DNA from: Acidobacteriaceae bacterium KBS 83
GTDB lineage: Bacteria > Acidobacteriota > Terriglobia > Terriglobales > Acidobacteriaceae
Assembly (NCBI GenBank): GCA_000381585.1
Contig: KB906735.1
Location: 666,836-730,835 of the forward strand
Direction: 5' to 3'
DNA length: 64,000 nt
The position numbers and the translations under genes were made by a program. Position 1 is the first letter of the stretch, and every line of letters starts with the position of its first letter. The notes beneath the pieces are model-generated. The model saw nothing but the letters and a program-made list of their open reading frames with translations, made no database searches and had not been told where the DNA came from. This document shows positions 9,283 to 17,839 of the stretch, piece after piece.

Positions 9283-11364
9283 ATGGGAAGCGAAACGGTA
9301 CTTAATATTCTCAAGTTGATTCATGCCGGATCACCTTTATCAGAAGTGCTGGCCATCATCGCCCGATTGGTTGAATCCCAAGGCACCGACACGCTGTGCA
9401 CCATCTGGCTTCCCGACGACGACGGGAAACAACTCCTCTGCGCAGCGGCACCCAGTCTTCCTGGATTCAGCGCTCATGTTGGGCCCATGATTGTCGGCCC
9501 GACGGGTGCATCATGCGGGACAGCTGTTTATCGGAGGGAGCCGGTGTATGTGACAGACATCTTGAGCGAACCCATCTGGGATGACTATCGTGACCGGGTT
9601 TTGGGCTATGGTATTCGGTCGGTTTGGTCGCGCCCCTTGTTCACAAGCGATGGGAAAGTGCTGGGTACGTTCGCCATCCTTTATCGCGACGCGCGTAGTC
9701 CCGTTGCCGACGACCTCGAGTTGATCGAAAATGCCAGCCACATCGCAGGGATCGCGATTGAGCGTCACATGAGTGAACAAAAGCTACGGCAGGAACGCGA
9801 TCGGCTCCGCCTGCTTCTAGAAATCACGAACAGCATGACATCAAAGCTAGATCTCGGCCAATTGCTCGAGGCGCTGTCTACAAATCTGCTTAGCGTAACG
9901 CGATGTAACTTTTGCGCCTTGCTCTTGCCTCACGCTGATGGTCGCCAATTGCGCGTGACCATTTTGTACAACCCGGAAGGCCGGGGTGCTATCTCTGACG
10001 GCACGCTTGTTCCGATTAAAGGCTCGACATGCGGTAAAGCGTTTTTGTCCGGCAAGAATCAACTTATCCATAGACTCGAAGACCTCGGGCAGGACCCTGA
10101 AAGCTTCGGGAGCAGCGAAGGTCGACTCTTTTTCGAGCGGGTAGTGTCGGAGGGATTGAAGTCCGGGTGCGAACTGCCGTTAGTCGGTCGAAAGGGCGCG
10201 ATCGGAGTTTTGGGTGCATTCAGCCGCTCGGAAAGGGCCTTCACCGATGACGAGTTCGCCTTTCTGGAACAGGTCGCCCGCCAGGTAGCCATGGCTGTCG
10301 AGAACGCGCTGGATTACGAAAAGGCGATAAGGGATCGAGACAAAGAGACGAAACAAAGACGTTATCTCGAAGAAGAGATTCGGGCGGAGTTTGGCGAGAT
10401 CGTCGGAGACAGCCCCGCGTTAAAGACCGCCTTGGAGCTAGTGTCCGTAGTGGCACCGACAAATTCGAGTGTGCTGATCATGGGCGAGACGGGAACCGGC
10501 AAGGAACTCATTGCGCGTGCTATTCACAATCTGAGCGGTCGCCGGGAACGTGCCTTTGTCAAATTGAACTGCGCCGCGATTCCGCTTGGACTCCTGGAGA
10601 GCGAGCTGTTCGGACATGAAAAGGGAGCCTTCACGGGAGCAATTGCCCAGAAGACTGGGCGCTTTGAACTCGCGAACAAGGGCACTCTTTTTCTTGATGA
10701 AGTCGGCGATATTCCTCTGGAACTCCAGGCGAAATTGCTCCGAGTCCTGCAGGAGCAGGAATTCGAGCGACTCGGCAGCAACTACACGCATAAAGTTGAC
10801 GTTCGCCTGATCGCAGCCACGCATCGTGATCTGGCTGCCATGGTCAAGCTGGGGACGTTTCGCGAGGACCTCTATTATCGGCTTAAGGTATTTCCGATCC
10901 GCGTTCCCGCATTACGGCAGCGCACCGAGGACATTCCGGAGCTGGTTCGGCATTTCATGCAACTCTATGCGCGAAGAATGAACAAACGGATCGACGAGAT
11001 CCCGTCGGAAACGATGGATGCATTAGTCCGATACCGCTGGCCTGGAAACGTTCGCGAATTACAGAACTTTATCGAACGGGCTGTCATTCTTTCCCCACAC
11101 ACTGTGTTACGCGCCCCAATTTCGGAATTGGAACCTTTCAGCGTTCATCGGGGACTCAATGTGCCTATAACGGGCCTCGAGGAGTTAGAACGAGATCATA
11201 TCCTCCGTGCGCTCGAGGCAAGCAATTGGGTAGTCGGCGGCCGGAATGGCGCGGCAGAACGACTAGGCATGAAGAGAACCTCATTGGTTTACAAGATGCG
11301 GAAGTTTCGGATAGACCGTCCTGCGTCCGTGCTGCAGAAAGACCCCGAGAGACAGGCACACTAG
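9283..11364 (+). CDS. Sigma-54-dependent activator, GAF-GAF-AAA+-Fis HTH
   Basis: I prefer the ATG at 9283, with GAAGG about seven bases upstream, over the in-frame ATG at 9232, which lacks a ribosome site. 693 residues. Two GAF domains (about 10-155 and 170-345) would bind a small ligand. A short linker leads to an AAA+ domain (about 370-600) with Walker A GETGTGKE near 400, the sigma-54-contacting GAFTGA near 448, Walker B LFLDEVGD and the arginine-finger region. A Fis-type helix-turn-helix (about 645-685) ends the protein. This architecture matches FhlA/NifA-type enhancer-binding proteins. Two sigma-54 promoters with matching upstream elements lie downstream (11553 and 14700), so I infer it drives egtB and the hydrolase/monooxygenase operon. 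Confidence 0.93.
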   Translation: MGSETVLNILKLIHAGSPLSEVLAIIARLVESQGTDTLCTIWLPDDDGKQLLCAAAPSLPGFSAHVGPMIVGPTGASCGTAVYRREPVYVTDILSEPIWDDYRDRVLGYGIRSVWSRPLFTSDGKVLGTFAILYRDARSPVADDLELIENASHIAGIAIERHMSEQKLRQERDRLRLLLEITNSMTSKLDLGQLLEALSTNLLSVTRCNFCALLLPHADGRQLRVTILYNPEGRGAISDGTLVPIKGSTCGKAFLSGKNQLIHRLEDLGQDPESFGSSEGRLFFERVVSEGLKSGCELPLVGRKGAIGVLGAFSRSERAFTDDEFAFLEQVARQVAMAVENALDYEKAIRDRDKETKQRRYLEEEIRAEFGEIVGDSPALKTALELVSVVAPTNSSVLIMGETGTGKELIARAIHNLSGRRERAFVKLNCAAIPLGLLESELFGHEKGAFTGAIAQKTGRFELANKGTLFLDEVGDIPLELQAKLLRVLQEQEFERLGSNYTHKVDVRLIAATHRDLAAMVKLGTFREDLYYRLKVFPIRVPALRQRTEDIPELVRHFMQLYARRMNKRIDEIPSETMDALVRYRWPGNVRELQNFIERAVILSPHTVLRAPISELEPFSVHRGLNVPITGLEELERDHILRALEASNWVVGGRNGAAERLGMKRTSLVYKMRKFRIDRPASVLQKDPERQAH

Positions 11365-11417
11365 GATAGTATCTCTTTCCCTACGCCCTGCGCTCGTGAC
11401 AATTGCCGCGACGAGAA

Positions 11418-11469
11418 CCCGTCAGTGACGGATATCAGTCACAAATCTGTCAGTTAACGATCCGATGCA
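11418..11469. promoter_or_regulatory. Predicted enhancer (UAS) for the sigma-54 activator, copy 1
   Basis: This 52-base element aligns with 14618-14668 at about 40 of 52 positions by eye, starting at CCCGTCAGTG and ending at CCGATGCA. Inside is a near-palindrome TGACGGAT/ATCAGTCA at 11426-11441, plus TGTCAGT at 11449. It sits 84 bases upstream of a -24/-12 promoter. The conserved pair outside coding sequence, next to an activator gene, supports an enhancer role. Confidence 0.65.
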
Positions 11470-11552
11470 GGCGCACCTGCCTCAGACGTACCACATGGGC
11501 ACGAAATGACTTATCGCGGCGAATCGTGCCATCCGGGGCAATCACGTTGCTC

Positions 11553-11568
11553 TGGCAAGTTGCTTGCT
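11553..11568 (+). promoter_or_regulatory. Sigma-54 (-24/-12) promoter of egtB
   Basis: TGGCAAG, four bases, then TTGCT. The invariant GG (11554-11555) and GC (11566-11567) are separated by exactly ten bases, as the family requires. Predicted transcription start about 11579, leaving a leader of about 90 bases before the ATG at 11668. Confidence 0.8.
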
Positions 11569-11667
11569 CTAAGCGTGCTTGGACTCGGCGAGTACTGTCG
11601 CGTTTCGGACGGCGACTAGGTCGGCTACCACAAGGCTGGTATCGGCGACCACGAGTGAAACGGCACC

Positions 11668-12930
11668 ATGTCTACCCTTGACTCGAAATATAGAGTCGTG
11701 CGCTCATTGACGCGGTCTCTGGCGGAAAGTTTGTCCGCCGAAGACCAGATGATCCAGTCATGTCCAGAGGCTAGCCCGGTCAAGTGGCATCAGGCGCATA
11801 CCACGTGGTTCTTCGAAACCTTTGTGTTGCGACCTTTTCTCCCGGACTACAGACCCTTTCGTGAGGAGTTCCACCGTCTCTTCAACAGTTATTACATCTC
11901 GCGAGGCGAGGAGATTCCCGACAAGAAGTTTCGGGCATCATTTTCTCGTCCATCACTCGATGAGGTTGTGGCTTTCCGCGCTCACGTTGACCAGGAAATG
12001 GAAAGATTGTTTGCGCACTCGGTGGATGGAGAGATATCGCGACGGATCATCCTCGGTATGAATCACGAGCAGCAACACCATGAACTGATTCTGACCGACA
12101 TTAAGCATGCCTTCTTCTCGAATCCTCTGCGGCCGTCATATTGTGTTGCTGCCCTGCCCAAAGAAAGCACACATTCGGCGCCCAAGCTTCGATGGCTCCA
12201 CTTTGAGGGTGGGTTGACCGAGATTGGCTATTCGCCGCACGCAGAGGACCGTCTCGGCTTTTGCTTCGACCATGAAACCCCGCGTCATCGTGTTTACCTG
12301 GAACCGTTCCAGATGGCAAACCGCAATGTTACATGCCGTGAATATTTGGAGTTTATGTCGGATGACGGTTATACACGCCCCGGGCTCTGGCTGTCTGATG
12401 GCTGGGAGATTGTGAAGCTTGCAGGATGGGAAGCGCCTCTCTATTGGGAACGTGATTCCGCCGACGAGACGGGCTGGCGCGTTTTCACGCTGCGGGGTTG
12501 GCATGGACTCTCAGAGCTACTTGATACTGCCGTGTGCCACATAAGTTTCTTCGAGGCTGACGCCCTCGCGCGCTGGCGCAGCTGTCGACTCCCGACAGAG
12601 ACGGAATGGGAATCCGTGGCGAGCGGGGTGCGCCGGGAGGGAAACCTGCTAGATACCGCCAGGTTACATCCAGCAACGGCGAGCGGTCCGGGTATCCAGC
12701 AACTGTTTGGGGACTGTTGGGAATGGACAGGCAGCCCCTACACGGGCTATCCGGGATACAAACCTCTTCCTGGTGCGTTGGGTGAATACAACAGCAAATT
12801 TATGTCTGGTCAAATGATTTCGCGGGGAGGGTCATGTGTCACGCCTGCTGATCATGTACGCGCAACCTACCGTAATTGTCTTCAACCGGCGATGCGTTGG
12901 CAGTTCACCGGAATCCGTTTGGCGGTATGA
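11668..12930 (+). CDS. egtB: Ergothioneine biosynthesis protein EgtB (iron-dependent sulfoxide synthase)
   Basis: 420 residues. The N-terminal DinB-like domain (about 10-150) carries the iron-binding histidines: His44 in the WHQAHTTWF segment and His133/His137 in NHEQQHHE, matching the HxxxH spacing of characterised EgtB. The C-terminal FGE/sulfatase-modifying domain (about 180-420) contains RLPTETEWE, GDCWEWT, RGGSC and the terminal GIRLAV. The enzyme joins cysteine or gamma-glutamylcysteine to trimethyl-histidine in ergothioneine synthesis. No intact egtD is present next to it; a deleted gene follows (12927-13140). It has its own sigma-54 promoter, and its stop overlaps that remnant as ATGA. 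Confidence 0.88.
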   Translation: MSTLDSKYRVVRSLTRSLAESLSAEDQMIQSCPEASPVKWHQAHTTWFFETFVLRPFLPDYRPFREEFHRLFNSYYISRGEEIPDKKFRASFSRPSLDEVVAFRAHVDQEMERLFAHSVDGEISRRIILGMNHEQQHHELILTDIKHAFFSNPLRPSYCVAALPKESTHSAPKLRWLHFEGGLTEIGYSPHAEDRLGFCFDHETPRHRVYLEPFQMANRNVTCREYLEFMSDDGYTRPGLWLSDGWEIVKLAGWEAPLYWERDSADETGWRVFTLRGWHGLSELLDTAVCHISFFEADALARWRSCRLPTETEWESVASGVRREGNLLDTARLHPATASGPGIQQLFGDCWEWTGSPYTGYPGYKPLPGALGEYNSKFMSGQMISRGGSCVTPADHVRATYRNCLQPAMRWQFTGIRLAV

Positions 12931-13140
12931 ACGGTCACTGGTTTCTATGATCACCCTCTCTGAGACATTCCAGTCAGAGCGCATGCCACACTTGATATGC
13001 CGCGACGAAACCATCTGCACGGTGAGGCATGGGCTGCGACCGCCCGACCGCTTCTCCGAGACTCAGGTTTTGAAATCGAGAAGGCATGGAAGGATAAGCG
13101 TGATTGGTACGCTGTTGCTCTCGCGCGCCCGCATGCATGA
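12927..13140 (+). pseudogene. Internally deleted gene remnant coupled to egtB and the dehalogenase, possibly methyltransferase-like
   Basis: A start overlaps the egtB stop (ATGA at 12927) and reads MNGHWF before the frame is lost. From 12964 to 13140 another frame is open and ends in LLRDSGFEIEKAWKDK and WYAVALARP, a pattern like the final strands of SAM methyltransferases. It terminates by ATGA overlap with the dehalogenase start at 13137. The overlaps at both ends suggest one original gene between egtB and the dehalogenase that lost its middle. EgtD is an attractive identity from context, but the remaining residues are too few to claim it. Confidence 0.55.
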
Positions 13141-13829
13141 GTTCCAGGAGTGTGCCTTCGATCATCGTCTTCGATGTCAATGAAACGCTTATCGATATCG
13201 AGTCGATTGCACCATTATTTGAGAAGGTATTTGGTGATCAGAAAGTTCTTCGCGAATGGTTCAATCAGCTGATCCTGTATTCCAACGTGATCGCTCTGGC
13301 CGGCTACTACGAGACGCTTGTCAAACTATGCCAGGCTGTCCTTGAGATGTCGGGTTCCATTCACCAGGTCCCTCTAGAACCCACAGACCTTGAAGAGTTG
13401 AGAACAAATATGCTATCGATGCCGGCTCACGAGGATGTGCCTGAGGGGCTGTGCCTGCTTAGCGAAGCAGGCTTTCGTCTGATGACGCTGACGAACTCCC
13501 CACCCGACAAGGATGGTAGCCCTTTGGAACGTGTCGGGCTTGCTTACTTTTTCGAACGCCAGTTCAGCGTCGATAGCATTCGCAGGTTCAAGCCCGCTCC
13601 GGAGGCATACCATCTCGTAACCGAACTCCTGAACGTCGCGCCATCGGCGATCTGTCTTGTTGCTGCGCACACATGGGACACACTCGGCGCGCAGAGTGTC
13701 GGTTTCTCAGCAGGACTTGTGACCAGGACCGGAAATGCTCTGCTGCCAATCGATGGGCTTCCCCAACCTCAGGTTGTAGCGACAGACCTTGTGAGGCTGG
13801 CGAGGCAGATGATTGCTTTGTGGCGCTGA
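13137..13829 (+). CDS. HAD-superfamily haloacid dehalogenase type II
   Basis: 230 residues from an ATG that overlaps the preceding remnant's stop. All type II motifs are visible: nucleophile Asp13 in VFDVNETL, the TNS triad in LTLTNSPP, Lys in RRFKPAPEAY and the acidic loop in VAAHTWDTLGA. L-2-haloacid dehalogenases hydrolyse 2-haloalkanoates with inversion, but many relatives act on other substrates. Its place between the egtB unit and an operon with Asp-nucleophile hydrolases suggests a shared catabolic or detoxifying role (inference). Expected to be co-transcribed with egtB from the 11553 promoter. Confidence 0.85.
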   Translation: MSSRSVPSIIVFDVNETLIDIESIAPLFEKVFGDQKVLREWFNQLILYSNVIALAGYYETLVKLCQAVLEMSGSIHQVPLEPTDLEELRTNMLSMPAHEDVPEGLCLLSEAGFRLMTLTNSPPDKDGSPLERVGLAYFFERQFSVDSIRRFKPAPEAYHLVTELLNVAPSAICLVAAHTWDTLGAQSVGFSAGLVTRTGNALLPIDGLPQPQVVATDLVRLARQMIALWR

Positions 13830-13885
13830 TCGCGGTCTGCCTTCGTCAAGCATGCAGCCAATCTGCCGTACCAAATTTCAGGAGT

Positions 13886-14339
13886 ATGTCGCTGTATGTT
13901 CAATCGGATGAAATCTTTCCATTGCGCCTTATCTTCGGATTCGGCTTCATGGGACACGGTTATGCCAAGCTCCTCAAGGGACCCGTGGCGTTCGCTCCAT
14001 CCTTCGCGCTTTTGGAATGCCTGCCCGCACTTGATGGCGTGGCTGACCATCCTGACCGAACTCCTGGCGGCCTCTCTGTGTTGCTCGGCGCACTTGTCCC
14101 GCTGATCAGTGTGCCGATGGCAGGTGTCCTGCTGGTGGCCATGTTCAGTGTGCACTGGCGGTACGGGTTAGTTCGATCAAGCTGGTAGCGTAACGCCGGC
14201 AGGAGCCAAATTTGGATCACCCGGATACGAATGTGATTTGCTTCATCTGGCGTGTTTAGTTGCGCTGATGCTTTTGGGTTCGGGACCGCTTTCAATCGAT
14301 GAGGTGCTTGCGCGGAAACCTCGACCCTCCTCTGATTAG
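13886..14339 (+). pseudogene. DoxX-family membrane protein, frameshifted
   Basis: Pieces in different frames line up in order with one DoxX protein: RLIFGFGFMGHGYAKLLKGP, then PHLMAWLTILTEL in another frame, then GGLSVLLGALVPLISVPM with FSVHWRYG back in the first. The typical C-terminal part FGSPGYE...LLHLACLVAL...GSGPLSID follows in a third stretch, ending at TAG 14337-14339. At least three frame changes are needed, so the gene is probably dead. DoxX proteins are small four-helix membrane proteins linked to redox and thiol stress, which fits the neighbouring egtB. Confidence 0.8.
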
Positions 14340-14617
14340 CTTCGAATCCGACTCTCGCAACGCCCGATCGTTCCAGCCCTCCTCGAGTGACAGAGCAAAT
14401 GGTTTCTCGGTAGCGAAGACGCAAGCTCTCGAATGCTCCGAACCTGCAAAGCAGCCGAGGAGGTTTCCGCCTGACATGGTGCCCGCGGAACTGATGTCAG
14501 ACTCCGGCTTTCGCGCAGATCCCGGGCGCCGAATTGAACAACCCTCTCACGAGCTTCGTCAGTGCGAATGATCAGGTTCCGGGCCACCGCGTGCCGCGAC
14601 GGAGTCCGCGACCAAAT

Positions 14618-14668
14618 CCCGTCAGTGTTGGACATTCGTCGCACATTTGTCAGTGAGCGGCCGATGCA
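14618..14668. promoter_or_regulatory. Predicted enhancer (UAS) for the sigma-54 activator, copy 2
   Basis: The partner of 11418-11469, with the same CCCGTCAGTG start, TTTGTCAGT core and CCGATGCA end. It lies 32 bases upstream of the second -24/-12 promoter. The central palindrome is weaker than in copy 1. Confidence 0.65.
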
Positions 14669-14699
14669 TTTACTCCTCTTGCGAATCGATCTTGCAGAC

Positions 14700-14715
14700 T
14701 GGCAAGAAGTTAGCT
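14700..14715 (+). promoter_or_regulatory. Sigma-54 (-24/-12) promoter of the hydrolase/monooxygenase operon
   Basis: TGGCAAG, four bases, then TAGCT. GG (14701-14702) and GC (14713-14714) are ten bases apart. The -12 element has TAGC in place of TTGC. Predicted start of transcription about 14726, which argues for translation from the ATG at 14831 rather than the frame start at 14732. Confidence 0.75.
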
Positions 14716-14830
14716 CTATAGCCGAGATCAAGTGAGAGGCTCTGTGTTTGGTATTGCATTTGCAAGTAAACACATGGCGTGCGTTGCCCGTCGCAGGATG
14801 AGGCATCACGAGCAGGAGTGTGAAGTTGTC

Positions 14831-15760
14831 ATGAGTTCCGCTGTAGCGGCGCAGCAACGGCAGGATGTATCAATCCGCGATACTGTCGTTCAATATCGCA
14901 CCGTCGACGTTGACACAGTCAGGATTTTTTATCGCGAGGCCGGAGCGGAAGACTCGCCCGCCCTCCTCCTCTTGCATGGATTCTCGACCGCGAGCCACAT
15001 GTTCCGAGATCTGATCCCGCGGCTCGCCGACCGCTTCCGGCTCGTGGCACCCGACTTGCCTGGCTTCGGGCAATCGGACATGCCCTCCCGAGATAGTTTT
15101 CAATATACCTTCCACAACCTTGCTCAGGTCATCGATCGATTCACTGAGGTAGTAGGTTTGTCGCGATACGCGCTGTACATCTTTGACTATGGTGCGCCAG
15201 TCGGGCTGTGGATCGCCTTGAAGCACCCCGAACGCGTGACGGCGATCATTTCACAAAGTGGCAACGCCTACGAGGAAGGCCTGAGCGCAGGGTGGAACTC
15301 CCTTAGAGAGTATTGGCAAGAGCCCACAGAACAGGCTAGGGATGAGCTTTGCAGCGCATTCACGCTTGAGACGACCCTCTATCAATATGTGCAAGGCGTG
15401 AACGATGCCTCTCTGGTCTCGCCCGACGGTCCTGCTCTCGACAATTTCTACCTTGCGCGTCCAGGTGCTCACGAGGTGCAAGTCGACCTCTTCCTCGACT
15501 ATGCGAGCAACGTGGCTCTTTACCCCAATTTCCAGAACTATTTCCGCAGGCACAAACCACCTCTGCTTGCCATCTGGGGGCGCAATGATCCCTATTTCTT
15601 ACCGGCGGGAGCGCAGGCGTTCAAGCGAGATATCCCAGACGCTCAGGTGCACCTCCCTGATACTGGCCATTTTGCGTTAGAAACCCACGGCGCAGAAATC
15701 GCAACGCCAATTGCCTTGTTCGAACCACTTCGCCAATTGCTGGAAGGAGCCTTGTGGTGA
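14831..15760 (+). CDS. Alpha/beta hydrolase with Asp nucleophile (haloalkane dehalogenase/epoxide hydrolase type)
   Basis: 309 residues from the ATG at 14831, which has AGGAG 12 bases upstream; upstream in-frame Mets would leave almost no mRNA leader from the mapped promoter. HGFSTAS gives the oxyanion region. The nucleophile elbow is IFDYGAP with Asp119 in the position of Ser in lipases, as in haloalkane dehalogenases and epoxide hydrolases. An acid lies in the GRNDP loop and the catalytic His280 in DTGHFALETH. No signal peptide. First gene of an operon running to at least 20315. A close paralogue is at 17840. Confidence 0.85.
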   Translation: MSSAVAAQQRQDVSIRDTVVQYRTVDVDTVRIFYREAGAEDSPALLLLHGFSTASHMFRDLIPRLADRFRLVAPDLPGFGQSDMPSRDSFQYTFHNLAQVIDRFTEVVGLSRYALYIFDYGAPVGLWIALKHPERVTAIISQSGNAYEEGLSAGWNSLREYWQEPTEQARDELCSAFTLETTLYQYVQGVNDASLVSPDGPALDNFYLARPGAHEVQVDLFLDYASNVALYPNFQNYFRRHKPPLLAIWGRNDPYFLPAGAQAFKRDIPDAQVHLPDTGHFALETHGAEIATPIALFEPLRQLLEGALW

Positions 15761-15827
15761 TTCTCCGGCAACCACCAAAAGAGCGCGGTTGCTGCGTGTG
15801 CGCATTCCGCGTAGGAGCTTAGCTTCT

Positions 15828-17216
15828 ATGAACCATCCCATGATCCTCAGTGCATTCTTTTTCAACCCACAGGGTGATCATCGTATGTCTTGGCGTCACC
15901 CACGAGCACCCGGCCAGGAGATTTTCGGCTTGGAGTACTATCGCCAGTTGGCCATCGTCGCGGAGAACGCGGTCATTGATATCATCTTCGTCGCGGATCA
16001 TGTGGCCATCTGGGACAGCTTTCAAAGCACCGTCGCTCATTACGCGAACGCACGACTGGAGCCCATCACACTTCTTTCCGCGCTCGCCGCTGTCACAAAA
16101 CACATTGGTTTGATTGGAACAGCCTCAAGTTCTTACAGTGAGCCCTACAATCTCGCCCGCGCATTCGCATCGCTCGACTATCTCAGCAACGGGCGAGCTG
16201 GCTGGAACGTAGTGACCTCCGCGATGGACGAGGAGGCGCTCAATTTCGGCAAAGATGGCAACACCGAACACGCAATTCGATATGAGCGTGCGGCAGAGTT
16301 CCTGGCTACGGCCAAAGCCCTTTGGGACAGTTGGGCAGATGACGCGATCTTGATGGATAAAGCGTCCGGGTACTTTGCCGATCCCGCGGGCGTCCATCGT
16401 ATTAATCATACGGGCAAGCACTTCAAGGTCCGTGGCCCGTTGAATGTTCCGCGTCCAATTCAAGGGCATCCTGTCATTGTGCAGGCGGGCTCTTCGGAAG
16501 ATGGCAAGAATCTGGCCGCAGCCCACGCAGACCTTCACTTTTCCCTTGTCCGCAGCATCGAAGAGGGCAAGCAATACCGGCAGGATTTGAATGAACGATT
16601 GGAAAGGGCCGGTCGCAATCCTGAGAGCTTCAAGATTCTTCCTGGAATCGTCCCAATCGTGGCAGAGTCTGCATCCGCAGCTCGTGAAAAGCAGGCGCAG
16701 CTTGAAGCGCTGATGCCGGTGCAAATCGGAGTCGATCTCCTCTCGAGCTGGTGCGGCGTCGATCTGTCGAAGTTTTCTCTCGATGATCCACTTCCGTCAC
16801 TTCCTTCGGAGGACACCTTCGACGGGCAGCGGACGAACCTGGCCAGGGTTAGAGCATTTGCCGAGCAGGGTCTGACGATCAGACAAACTGCGCAGAGAAT
16901 CTCTAGAGCTGGTACGGCTCCTCTAATGCTGGGAACTGCCGGGGAGATTGCGGATCAACTCGAAGCGTGGTTCACCGCCGGCGCCGCGGATGGCTTCAAC
17001 CTGATGTTCCAACTCTTGCCGGAGGACTGGACTAACTTTGTGAGCCTGGTTGTTCCCGAGTTGCAGAGGCGTGGTCTTGCCCGCAAAGGGTACGGAGCGG
17101 GAACCCTGCGGGAAATGCTCCGTCTACCTCGCCCCGAGAATCAATTCGCGATGAGCAAAGCACCCGAAGGCGAATGGCGAGAAAAGGTCAACGAACCTGT
17201 CTCGATCGCCAATTGA
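15828..17216 (+). CDS. LLM-class flavin-dependent monooxygenase, NtaA/SnaA/DszA family
   Basis: 462 residues from the ATG at 15828, with GGAG ten bases upstream. N-terminal ILSAFFFNPQGDH, the SYSEPYNLAR segment, SNGRAGWNVVTS and the KHFKVRGPLNVPRPIQG region are typical of NtaA/SnaA/DszA oxygenases. These use FMNH2 supplied by a separate reductase to oxidise nitrilotriacetate, sulfur heterocycles or alkyl sulfur compounds. The next gene is such a reductase, as expected for a two-component system, but it is frameshifted here. Substrate not predictable; the flanking hydrolases suggest an ester- or halogen-bearing xenobiotic (inference). Confidence 0.9.
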   Translation: MNHPMILSAFFFNPQGDHRMSWRHPRAPGQEIFGLEYYRQLAIVAENAVIDIIFVADHVAIWDSFQSTVAHYANARLEPITLLSALAAVTKHIGLIGTASSSYSEPYNLARAFASLDYLSNGRAGWNVVTSAMDEEALNFGKDGNTEHAIRYERAAEFLATAKALWDSWADDAILMDKASGYFADPAGVHRINHTGKHFKVRGPLNVPRPIQGHPVIVQAGSSEDGKNLAAAHADLHFSLVRSIEEGKQYRQDLNERLERAGRNPESFKILPGIVPIVAESASAAREKQAQLEALMPVQIGVDLLSSWCGVDLSKFSLDDPLPSLPSEDTFDGQRTNLARVRAFAEQGLTIRQTAQRISRAGTAPLMLGTAGEIADQLEAWFTAGAADGFNLMFQLLPEDWTNFVSLVVPELQRRGLARKGYGAGTLREMLRLPRPENQFAMSKAPEGEWREKVNEPVSIAN

Positions 17217-17827
17217 GTGGATCGACAGAACGGCTCTGTTGACATGCGGAAAGGTGTGGCTGTTATGCCAGGCAGCTCAGATGTGTTTGCGATGCTTCCC
17301 GACGTTCCAATCAATCCGGAAGCTACCGTCGACTCGTTTCGCCAGGCGATGCGAGCACTGGCCGGAGGTGTCGCGATTGTGACTGTCGGGCAGTGGCCGG
17401 AGCGGACCGGATGCACGGCAACCTCCGTGGAATCGCTTTCTGTTGAGCCGCCTCGTCTACTGCTAAGCATCAATGAGAGTTCGTCCTCCGGGAAGCAGCT
17501 GCAGAAGCACCCCTGCTTCGGAGTAAACATCCTTCGCGCAACCATCGCAGTCTCGCCGATCAGTTTGCGGGTCGCGGCGGACTGCAAGGCGAGGATCGAT
17601 ATCGCGGGGGCAGATGGACCACCCTGACGAGCGACGGCGCCGCGATTCTCGAAGATGCGCTTGCCGGCGCTGATTGCGTCGTCGAGGAAGTCCTATCGCG
17701 CCACGGTCATGCAATCGTCATCGGCCGGGTAAGAGCGATTCTGCTTCACGCTGACGGGCAGCCGCTGCTGTATTGGCAGGGTGCCTATCGGCAAATTGTC
17801 CACACGCAACCAGAACAGCAGGCTTGA
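17217..17827 (+). pseudogene. Flavin reductase (FMN-binding split-barrel), single frameshift
   Basis: The GTG at 17217 follows the monooxygenase stop directly; Mets at 17244 and 17265 are alternatives. The first frame reads through FRQAMRALAGGVAIVTVG, SVEPPRLLLSIN and FGVNILRA, typical of HpaC-like reductases. About 17537-17545 the frame must change by one missing base. The next frame then reads SLADQFAGRGG, RWTTL, AIVIGRVRAI and LLYWQGAYR to the TGA at 17825. One lost base explains the break, so either the reductase is dead or the sequence has an error. It is the expected FMNH2 supplier for the LLM monooxygenase. Confidence 0.82.
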
Positions 17828-17839
17828 GGAGGAGATGTT

